Assembly (NCBI GenBank): GCA_022315425.1
Contig: JAIUPT010000030.1
Location: 496,001-560,000 of the forward strand
Length of the DNA: 64,000 bases
Direction: 5' to 3'
DNA from: Pseudevernia furfuracea
Taxonomy: Eukaryota; Ascomycota; Lecanoromycetes; Lecanorales; Parmeliaceae
Position 1 is the stretch's first letter. Each line of letters begins with the position of its first letter. Position numbers and translations under genes: made by a program. This document shows positions 1-8,118 of this stretch, piece after piece. The notes under the pieces are model-generated. The model saw only the letters and a list, made by a program, of their open reading frames with translations, ran no database searches and was not told where the DNA came from.

Positions 1-493
1 TATGCAACTCGCCTTTCGGAGAGAAGGAGCAAAAATCAGTTGGACTTGTCGAGAGTCTCTAGCTGATTGACTTTATCGCTCTGAGTATATGATTGGCTGA
101 CTAACCCCGTGCACATGTTCATTATTCTGATGCGTAAGGTGAGGTACTCTAGGTGTTTCGTACCAGGAGGAAGACCGGCAACCAGGCTAGTACCTATCCA
201 GCTCTAGACTTCTTACAGAGAATGAATTCATAAGGTAGCAAGTAAAACCCAGAGACTTACATGATCCCAGCGACAAATCAACAATTATTCCAGCATCTCT
301 ACCCTTCTAACTATAGCCTACAAAAGTCCCAGATGGACGCCAAGACATTCTGCGCTGAAAGATGCACCTGTACGAATATGCGGCTTACGCCAAGACTACA
401 AAACCTCCGCTATTTGGGACGCTTGGTTGAGTGAGGGGTTTGGAGTCCGTTTATAAGAAGTCCGAAGTCCGAAGTCTTGAATGAGTGAGTCTG

Positions 494-748
494 TGCAGTA
501 CCTATGTAGGAAGCTCAAAGCAGTACCCACCTCTGCAGGCGTTGAGCTTTTCCCCTACCAATCTTCTTTCTGCACCGAAGACAAGTAGGGCTTAAATATG
601 ATTGGTTATTTTGAATGGCCCAGTTCTCGCTTAATTGATCTGCTGCTGCGTCTTCTTATTGACATACGATCAACGCTTGCCTTTGCTATCTGCTTCAATT
701 TGATGTGTTAAACAGAGATCTTAGTCTAGAGTGTGCAGACGAGATGTG
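494..748 (+). repeat. Dispersed repeat, copy A
   Basis: Two blocks (about 505-595 and 660-748) match 4396-4485 and 5024-5098 in the same order and orientation. The first block shares the stretch ending ACCAATCTTCTTTCT. The second shares ACGATCAACGCTTGCC and TTTGATGTGTTA. Here the blocks are about 65 bp apart; in the other copy they are about 540 bp apart, so one copy carries an insertion or the other a deletion. No coding function is visible. Confidence 0.7.
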
Positions 749-762
749 ATTCCTTTCCTTTC

Positions 763-1050
763 CGTCCGTGTCCACAGAGGCAGCAAACCTCCACAGTCCT
801 CCCGAGCTACGTCGCGAACCTCTGCTTCACTGCTTTACAACGTTGATACTTATGACTAACGTCACGATGAAGTGCTTAACGCTAATCTCGTGTGAGCAAA
901 TCATGACGGATAGCGAACAGATCCGATTTTCCCCCTCCGCCCATGTCCACGGAGATGGCAAGTTTCCATAACCCTCCCGGGCTGCGTCTCAAGCCTCTGC
1001 TTCGCTGCTTTACATTATTGATATCCGTGACCAGTATCCATATCAAGTAA
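763..1050 (+). repeat. Imperfect tandem repeat pair
   Basis: Two units (about 763-880 and 935-1050) share the order CCGTGTCCACAGAG or a variant, a CCTCC/CCCTCC GAGCT or GGGCTGCGTC block, and CCTCTGCTTC(A/G)CTGCTTTACA. A third diverged copy starts near 6560. The differences are largely transitions, consistent with an old, RIP-affected repeat. This is inferred by eye. Confidence 0.6.
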
Positions 1051-1575
1051 TCGACGCTGATCTCATGAGAGCATATGATCACGGACGGCGAACAAGCCCG
1101 ATGTCCACGCTCTTCATGGAAGGTGTTTAGCTGCTTGTTGGTCTGATCTCATTACGATGATCAGAGTGGTTGGGATCTGGGGTAGGAATCAGTAACTTGT
1201 GATTTGCAGAGGTATAATCGGTAACTGTCATGCTGCACGAGTGCTCAGTGCCTAGCGCCAATAGCCGGTTAAACCTCCATACAACCAGCTCAAAGCGTCT
1301 CGAGGCCCCCGAGCTGCTCCCGCTGAAACCCCGTTTAAAAGACATGTAGCGCCCTATGGGGTTATGCAGATGAGCTGCACTGCCTTCACCGAACAATTGC
1401 GGGGTTGCCTGATCTCGATGACGGTCTACAAGTGCGTCGCTGCATTGCGATGATCAGGTGGAGTTATGCAGGGGGGTTGCGTTGCCTTTCTCGCTCTTCC
1501 TCCTTCCCCTTTCACCAGGTGGGTCCGACTGCGCGTAACTGGATGGTCAGGGGCATTAGCAAACGCCTGCTTTTC

Positions 1576-1583
1576 TATAAAGC
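1576..1583 (+). promoter_or_regulatory. TATA-like box for secreted protein gene
   Basis: The TATAAAG sequence lies about 125 bases upstream of the ATG at 1705, followed by a pyrimidine-rich leader. The position is plausible for a fungal core promoter. The assignment is by position only. Confidence 0.35.
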
Positions 1584-1704
1584 CCAAGCAAAGAAGCATC
1601 TCTCGTTCAGCAACACACTCCATCATTTGCCTTTCTTAATTTCGAGAAAGAAGAACCACATTAGTCAACAACATTGAATCAATACCCAACCTATCTTGAT
1701 CACC

Positions 1705-2397
1705 ATGCGCGGTTCTCTTTTCCAAGTGCCATTGCTCGTGGCAGGTTCAGCCAGTGCTCATCTTCTCAGTACATATCCCTCCTCCTCACCAGATTCCCCA
1801 AACTCCACATCTTACAGTAGCTAACATATCCACTTCTTCCCCTACCAGGCGCCATCGTCCCTAGTGGCCAGAAAGGCCTTCAGGAGGGCTTAGCCAACGC
1901 GGCTTCGTGCTCCTGGAGCGGAACTTCGCCCTTCTGCGCCGGAAGCTGTGACTCCGGTTACAGCGACTGCGGGACATCAGGCTGCGGAGACGGAGCATGC
2001 TGCTGGACCGGGTACAAAAAATACTGCTGCCTTGGATCATCATGCCCTGCGGTCTCGCCGGCTTCGGAGGCCGGCCCTGGTAAGCTTTAGGCTGTCCTTC
2101 GCTTCTTTTTTTCCTCCTTGTCATATCAACTGACAGGCAAACTTCACAACAGCCAAGGGCCCCTATGACGACTACTGCCCCGATGGCCAGCACATTTTAT
2201 GCCCGCCTCAGGCTAGAAACAACGAGGAGTGCACCTGTTTGGACGACGAGGCCGTCAAGGGCCATGACCTCCACACGGCCAAGGGCCCCTATGACGATTA
2301 CTGCCCCGATGGCCAGCACATTCTATGCCCGCCTCAGGCTAGAAACAACGAGGAATGCACCTGTTTGGACGACGACGATGGCAAGCGCAAGGATTAG
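1705..2397 (+). CDS. Small secreted cysteine-rich protein with duplicated C-terminal module
   Basis: Exons 1705-1768, 1849-2079 and 2153-2397 give 179 residues; both introns are GT-AG (80 and 73 nt). Residues 1-18 look like a signal peptide (MRGSLFQVPLLVAGSASA). Exon 2 encodes a Cys-rich domain with a CSWSGTSPFCAGSC-like start, a CGDGACCWTGYK stretch and a CC pair, a pattern seen in fungal extracellular Cys-rich proteins. Exon 3 encodes two nearly identical copies of a module starting AKGPYDDYCPDGQHILCPP and ending ECTCLDD, repeated with a 126-nt period. The protein ends in a short acidic/basic tail. It is probably extracellular and disulfide-rich, an effector-like candidate, though no function is demonstrated. 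The gene stands alone in a repeat-rich island. A TATA-like box lies at 1576. Confidence 0.8.
2153..2387 (+). repeat. Intragenic tandem duplication (126-nt unit)
   Basis: Unit 1 covers about 2155-2280 and unit 2 about 2281-2387, inside exon 3 of the secreted protein. The module sequences differ by only a few mostly synonymous bases (TTTTATGCC/TTCTATGCC, GACGACTAC/GACGATTAC, GAGGAG/GAGGAA). The period is 42 codons, so the frame is kept. The near-identity implies a recent duplication or gene conversion. Confidence 0.9.
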
Positions 2398-2609
2398 GAG
2401 AGATCTGGTCATTGAACCTCCTCAGTTGTTGACATGGCATAGGCCAAGGAATGGAAGGGAGGAGAAAGGGGAAAGTATCGGCGGTCACGATCATATGCAC
2501 GTATGGCTTACTTTGTGATTCATAAGCTCATTTACGACATACACGGCAATTGCACTCCTGAAACTTTTACGCAAAGATTTATCTGGTACAAAGTTCAAAT
2601 ACGCTCATT

Positions 2610-2799
2610 GTGCCTCTAAAGAACATACCTCTTCACCTAGTGCAACTTGGGAAAAAACGACAGTAGCAGTGTTCGAGGACATTAGCTGGACCAAAAACCC
2701 ATCAAAAAGCTGGCAATTATTGGCCGAAGACTGGAAGGACACCGTGATACCACAGGTTGTAAGTCCCATGGGTACGGGACAGCCACTCAGGAACATGGC

Positions 2800-2830
<31 letters not shown>

Positions 2831-2960
2831 GAAAATGCCTTTGGATGGAAGTTTTTCTGCATTAGCAACGTCTGAAAGCTCGGCCGTCTTCCCTATTCTC
2901 TCCTCTTTTCCGCGCCCCTGGGAAGGAACCTATCATGCGCGGCCCCGAACTGGACGAAAG
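2610..2960 (+). repeat. Diverged dispersed repeat with T28 tract
   Basis: The order of blocks matches 6618-6910: AAAAAGCTGGCAA, GCCGAAGACTG, GGACAGCCACTCAGGAAC, then TGCCT..GATGGAA, and CGCGCCCCTGGGAA near the end. A run of 28 T residues (2803-2830) interrupts this copy where the other copy reads GGCGAAAAACTTTCGG. That looks like expansion of a short T tract or an inserted poly-T tail on the plus strand (poly-A on minus, as after retroposition). No coding function is seen. Confidence 0.6.
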
Positions 2961-3229
2961 ATGTGGCTGCCAACAGATTCGAGGCGACGGAACTGGCCGA
3001 GCAACGTGAGGCGTTGCGGAAGCGATTGGGTATTCTCAACAAGTGGACGTCGTACAAAGACAGGCAGGTTGCGAGAGCACAGCCCGCACATCAGGAAGTG
3101 GCCGGAGAGAAGGACAAACTGTCCAACAAACTGAAATGCGTGCAGAAGCGGACGGAGCTATTGGAAGGACGAAATGCCGAGGCGAGCGAGGCCCTTCATC
3201 ACTGCCCCAAGAAGTCAACCGGAGACTGA
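2948..3229 (+). pseudogene. Coiled-coil gene fragment
   Basis: The frame gives a Glu/Lys/Arg/Leu-rich segment (starting ANRFEATELAEQREALRKRL and continuing with GEKDKLSNKLK and RTELLEGRNAEA), typical of a long coiled coil. It has no convincing start codon or promoter and ends at a stop without a recognisable domain. It sits just before the degraded coiled-coil repeat array at 3.4-4.4 kb and may be the best-preserved end of the same former gene. I could not identify the family. Confidence 0.35.
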
Positions 3230-3384
3230 CAGGGGAACTTGGTGACCTTCGGTCTGAGGAGGGTTCCGATTGAAATGCCTCCCCTTTCTGATGTTAACTG
3301 ATGCTATCTCTTCTGATATGACTTTCAGATCGAGTTTTTTACAACTCAATCAATCAGACGAAGATAGAATCCGAGGTAGACGTG

Positions 3385-4390
3385 TCAGTGCAGAAGCAGC
3401 GGATCGAGAAGTAACGTTTTTATCATCGCCCTTGAAGAGAAGTATATTGATAAAGGTCGAGAGGAGATTCTACGATTTAATTCAGCGAGGATAACACTTG
3501 AGATAGACGTCAAGATTTAACACGATCTATTATCTTCGAATATAATAAGAATATCGAAATAGAAGCGACAGATCGAGAGATAGCTTTTTATAATCGCGTA
3601 TAAAGATCGATAGATTTATGAAGGCCAGACGGAGATTCTACGACTTAATCAGCAAAGATAAACTTGAGATAGACGTTAAGAAGCGAAAGCAGTAGATTCA
3701 GAAATAGCGTTTTACTATCGCTTTTCAAGAGAAGTATATTTATAAAGATCGAAAGAAGATTCTTACAATTTAATCAAACGAAGAAAAGTCTTAAGATAGA
3801 CGTTAAGATTTAGAACGATCTACTGTCTTCGAATACGATAGGAACATCGAAACAGAAGCGGCAGATCGAGAGGCAGCTTTTCGTAATTACGTGTAAAGAT
3901 CGATGTATTTATAAAGGTCAGAAAGATAAAACTTAAGGCGGACGCCGAGAGCAAGGATGGTCTCAAAGCGCTACATTGAATCAGTGATAGAAAGCATATA
4001 GATCTATAATGGGCGGCCAGAGATATAAGACCTCTGGCCTGACAAAGAACTATGTGACAAACATGGGATGAAAGGAAAACATGTATGGAAGGCACTTCCA
4101 ACAGATGGCCTGTCATCTGTAGATGCAATTTTTTTTTAGCAGAGCAGCAGCAGCGGATCGCGGAACAACGTTCGATCATCGCGTGCAGAGAGAAGTGTGT
4201 TGATGATCTCATGGCTGCCAACCAGGGCCTGGATTCGAGATCTGAAACAGCTTGAGTCTAGCGTTGATCGGAAAAACGAGGGAGCAGCGTTCTATCATCG
4301 ACTGCAGAGGGCAATGTATTATGAACTTATGACCACCACTCGGGGCCTCGATTCGAGTCTGGCATCGAGAGAGAGAGGTGCGGATCTGTG
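3385..4390 (+). pseudogene. Degraded tandem coiled-coil repeat array, RIP-like
   Basis: Six diverged copies of a roughly 125-170-bp unit can be recognised, beginning near 3391, 3560, 3694, 3857, 4150 and 4272. Each starts around GCAGATCGAGAG or a variant, then a TTTTATCATCGC-like block and GAAGTATATTTATAAAG-like block. The first two copies as a pair repeat the next two with about a 300-bp period (shared GATCTAYTRTCTTCGAATA). The last two copies are GC-richer and still translate to coiled-coil text such as GAAFYHRLQRAMYYEL; the earlier ones are AT-rich with TAA/TAG stops. The gradient fits C-to-T mutation of a repeat, as in RIP. Confidence 0.5.
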
Positions 4391-4395
4391 CGGTC

Positions 4396-5098
4396 TGTAG
4401 GAAGCCCGAAGCAGTACCAACCTCTGCAGGCTTTGGGCGTTTGCCCTTACCAATCTTCTTTCTACACCGGAGACAAGTAGGCTTGAATTAGTGTTGTCAT
4501 ATCGTTCTACACGGTCACGAAAACATGTGAATATGTATGATTGGGCCATCTCAACGCCGGGGTCGGCAATCAAATGGAGGCCTGAAGAGGCATGCTCTCG
4601 TGCCCCAGCACTCAGGAAACCCCCGAACCCCAAGCAACGGTCTCGCAGAGGACGGCCGCACCAGCGCTGACGGTACGACTGATAATGGTGCCCACAGAAT
4701 GCCTCGCTCGTGTAGATTGACTGTAATGGCTGTAATGACCCAATGGCCGGAATAGCCTCAGGGCTGCAACAACCGAATAGCTGAATAGCTGAACAGGTTA
4801 AAAATGTTGGAATGGCCAAAATGGCTGCAATGATCGAAATGACCGAAATGGCGAAAATAGTTTAAAACGATGTGATGAATCGAATAGCCTTATAACCGTA
4901 ACGAAACAATGCTATGACCCTGAAAGAGATGAAATGGAATAAAGAGCCAAATACTGGTATAAGACAGGTATATAGATCCATATCTGAATCCCGATATGCG
5001 GCTGGTTAACCCCCTTCTCGTTGAATTACGATCAACGCTTGCCTTTTTTATCTGCTCCAATTTGATGTGTTAGACATTACTGTTGACAGTGCAGATGA
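4396..5098 (+). repeat. Dispersed repeat, copy B (interrupted)
   Basis: This is the second copy of the repeat at 494-748. The first block is at 4396-4485 and the second at 5024-5098. The intervening ~540 bp has an odd run of short GGCTGTAATG/CCGAAATGG-like degenerate repeats (about 4720-4900) and no open frame that I can support. Confidence 0.6.
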
Positions 5099-5100
5099 GA

Positions 5101-5727
5101 TTTAGCGTATTCAAAAGCGTTTCTTGGCATAGAGATCTTTCGCGTGCAAAGTCATAGATTTTCGTCCTGTAGCACGAGTATCTTCCCACAATGATTGAAT
5201 ACCAATCAACAAACATCGCAAATGGTCAACTTTAAAGCTGTATAAACCTCAGCCCTATTAGTCAGGCCTCTCAAACGTGCCAATGCCTCAGCAGTCAGCT
5301 CGTCGATTCTCTCTCTGTCCCGCACTCGCTGCTGCTTACGAGTAGGAGGCTGAAAGACAAGCGCTTGCCCAGGAGCAGCGTAAGAAAGAGAAGGCTCAGG
5401 CTCAGGCCCAGAAGCAACGAGTCGATACAGTTGAAGGCGTTGGTCTAAATTCTGATCGGTGCGAGTGCAACAGCGAATCTCGCGGGCAATTGTAGAGGGT
5501 TTCTAATTAGCATAAAGAAGATGATGCTGGGCCATGGCCCGTCTCTGTGTATTTCTGGGAAGAGGCATGGCGATTGAGGGAGTGAGAAACCTGCCAAGAC
5601 TTCAGTATAGCTTCATTTTTTGTTTGTTGGAAAGTTACTGACGACAGCAAAGCTATTTGTTGCAAATTGTGGGAAGATAATCTTGCTACAGTACGAAAAT
5701 CTATGCGAAAGATCTTCAAGCCAAGAA
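5101..5727. mobile_element. Inverted-repeat element 1 (MITE or transposon remnant)
   Basis: The left arm (about 5121-5200) and right arm (about 5640-5725, reversed) share TTCTTGGC, GATCTTTCGC, ATAGATTTTCGT.CTGTAGCA and TATCTTCCCACAAT. The interior carries, on the plus strand, a Gln/Lys/Ala-rich open stretch reading like ALAQEQRKKEKAQAQAQKQR. Such a tail is reminiscent of the C-terminus of some fungal Fot1/Pogo-type transposases; that link is inference. The element abuts a second, more AT-rich copy of the same family at 5728. It is probably non-autonomous. Confidence 0.6.
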
Positions 5728-6513
5728 TTTAGCGTATTCAAAAACCTCTGCGTCTCTTGGCACGAAGGTTCGACGCAACGTCGTATACATTTTTGTACTG
5801 TAGCATAAGCATCTACTCCATAAACCCATAATCAACTTACAAATATTCTAAATAGACAAAATTTGAAGCTACACACATCTCAGCACTATCAATCATATCT
5901 TTCACACGCATCAAATGATTTATTAATCACCTCGTCGTCTCTCTTTTAGTCTTATACTCGTAACGTAGATAATCGCTCTATTCGACTAATCTGATCGTTG
6001 CGAAGAAGATTAAAAGATAAACGCTAAAATAGAAACAACGTAAGAAGAAGAAAGCTCAGACTTTGATTTAAAAGCAACGCGAAAAGGACGATGCTTAAAT
6101 CGTCGTCGTCGTCGCTCAGAAGAAGCAGCGAGAGAACGAGCTTGCTCTTATTAAGACTAGAGAGCAACATAATAAATATATAGTGCGATACATTTATAGA
6201 CGTTGCTTTCAGTCTTGAATAATACGAGTATTATATCGTGTATTAATAGAGGGTAGCTCTGAAGCGACTGCAGAAGACTTTTGATTAGAATAAAGAAAAT
6301 GCTCGACTTTGATCTTAATAGATGTGTTAATGAAAAGAGACATGAATAACCTGTAGGGGAAGTTTGTATAACTTCAAATTTTGTTTATTTGAAATATTTA
6401 TAAGTTGATAATGGGTTTATGAAGTAGATGCTCATGCTACCGTACAAAAATGTATACGACGTTGCGTCGAACCTCCGTGCCAAGAGACGCAGAGGTTTTT
6501 GAACACGCTAAAT
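5728..6513. mobile_element. Inverted-repeat element 2, RIP-degraded copy
   Basis: Terminal inverted repeats of about 145 bp are clear. The left arm begins TTTAGCGTATTCAAAAACC and the right arm, reversed, reads GATTTAGCGTGTTCAAAAAC. Both encode the same out-of-context peptide (KNLCVSWHxGSTQRRIHFC) when read inward. The interior aligns with element 1 (TTAGCATAAAGAAGATG versus TTAGAATAAAGAAAATG) but is far richer in A and T, with a short GTCGTCGTCGTCGTC run. Two adjacent family members with different decay suggest nested or side-by-side insertion followed by RIP-like mutation. Confidence 0.7.
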
Positions 6514-7697
6514 CGCAGACGCTTTTGAGTACTTACGCAAAACGCGATTTTTCCCCTCTCGTCCGTGTCGACAGAGATGACTAACCTCCACAATCCTATC
6601 GAGCTGCGCCAGAAAGCGAAAAAGCTGGCAAATCTTCGCCGAAGACTGTGAGAATGCCACACTAGGGGGCGCTGAAGGAATTAATGCGTTAAATCAACAG
6701 CATCGGTCTCAGAGAATCGCGCTATTCACATAACAGGTCACAAGTTCCAGAAATACAGGACAGCCACTCAGGAACTGGCGAAAAACTTTCGGTTGAAATG
6801 CCTGTCTGTAGATGGAAAAAACTTTCCATTCTAGCAACAGGCTTAAAGACCGACCGTCTTCTTCAAATATCTCTCCGCGCGCCCCTGGGAAAGGACTTAT
6901 CATGCAACCTCCAAAATTCTTGGACCTTAACAATCGACCCACCCCTGCTGCTGCCGCGGAAACTCTGCCACACTCTTCGAAGCAAGATGTCTCGGAATGT
7001 TTCTGGGAATGTTTCTAGAACATTCATCTCGCTTTCGTCAGTCACCGAATGATCCAGAAGGCTGGAGCCGTATGGCTGAGAGGTGTTTGGCCTAAACGGC
7101 AGTGCGCTGCACAGCGCGCATGACGGGGTTCTGGCTCAAAACACTGGCACTGAGTAACTTGACAGCTTTTGCAAAGGGGATACTCCGACGACGTCGCAAA
7201 CGCCGTAAGGAGAGGGGTAAACTCTGGTAAAGGACGACTGGGGTTTCATGCCATTGGATGAATCCTCAACGAGATGTGTTCAGTCTATGACTTCGGTCTA
7301 ATCCACAAAAACTCCATGGCCTTTTCTTTTTGACCCACGCTGCCAAGGCCTGGCTGTACGTCGTCCGAGGTAGCTCTGACGTGCCTCGCAACGACCTTTC
7401 ACTGACTCCTGTCCGCCCTGTCCGCTCCGCCCTTGCCTATGCCTTCCTCAGAGCTAAAAGCCCCAAAGCCAGCGCTCAATCAGGCTTTTGTACTCGCCTC
7501 TTCTTGAGAGAAGTGCAGAATTGAAACAACGTACAGCGGTACACGAGATCTCCAGTATCTCCAAAAAGGCGCTCGCATCAAGCTCGAAGAGACATAGCCA
7601 TGCCAGACTCTTGACGACGTCCAAACACTCGGATCTCGGCATGGAACCCGTTCTGCTCCAATCAAAGGAAAGTATATAATTAGGCAAGTTATTGATG
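6514..7697. other. Relic repeats, no supported gene
   Basis: 6560-6612 is a third copy of the 763-1050 repeat and 6618-6910 a second copy of the 2610-2960 repeat. The remainder (about 7030-7690) has short open frames without recognisable domains. I see no gene that I can support. Confidence 0.5.
7013..7025 (+). promoter_or_regulatory. Heat-shock-element-like motif
   Basis: TTCTAGAACATTC is a three-unit alternating nTTCnnGAA pattern matching the heat shock factor consensus. It is preceded by two GGGAATG/GGAATG half-like units. No gene start follows at a normal distance, so it may be fortuitous. Confidence 0.2.
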
Positions 7698-8000
7698 TAC
7701 ACCACTTTTTGATACATTGAGAACCCCCCCATAACCGGGTACAGTTTCCGGGTGCCGCCTTGCCTTAGTCGTTTGCCCCCGGCAGGGCTAGTCTGTTTGA
7801 AATTCAGCGCACCGGAAGAGTGTAGGAGCGAGTGTGTACAGGAGGGGCCCCCAGAAGGAAGGAAGGATCCTGTTCACGAGTGACGCACTCTGTAGGTAGC
7901 AAGACCACGGCACTGAAAGCATTCGAGACTGCTCCCTACCCGACCAGCCCAGACTCTATGCCCGGATATGGGGGGTGTCAATGTATCAAAAAGTGGTGTA
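7698..8000. mobile_element. ~300-bp MITE with 48-bp terminal inverted repeats
   Basis: The left end reads TA then CACCACTTTTTGATACATT; the right end is its reverse complement followed by TA. The inverted match runs on for about 45-48 bases, through a C-rich block and a CCATA(A/T)CCGGG block, with a few mismatches. The flanking TA on each side is what a Tc1/mariner-type insertion would leave. The interior (about 200 bp) has no supportable coding frame. Its arms are far less decayed than those of the elements at 5.1-6.5 kb, so it is probably younger. Confidence 0.75.
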
Positions 8001-8118
8001 CACGTACTGGTCTGAATCGGATGAGTTGAGTGACGAGACCGTCGACTATACGTCTGCACCTAAAGCATACATTGCCATATCACATCTTCTGAATCCCTTT
8101 CATGTCATCTCCATCTCA

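Larger units (their letters stand above)
1..1704. other. Gene-free left edge, relic repeats
   Basis: No convincing coding frame is visible. The stretch contains diverged copies of dispersed repeats that recur at 4.4-5.1 kb and 6.5 kb (listed separately), so it reads as the edge of a relic-repeat island. The last ~130 bases are the promoter and leader of the secreted protein gene that follows. Confidence 0.6.
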
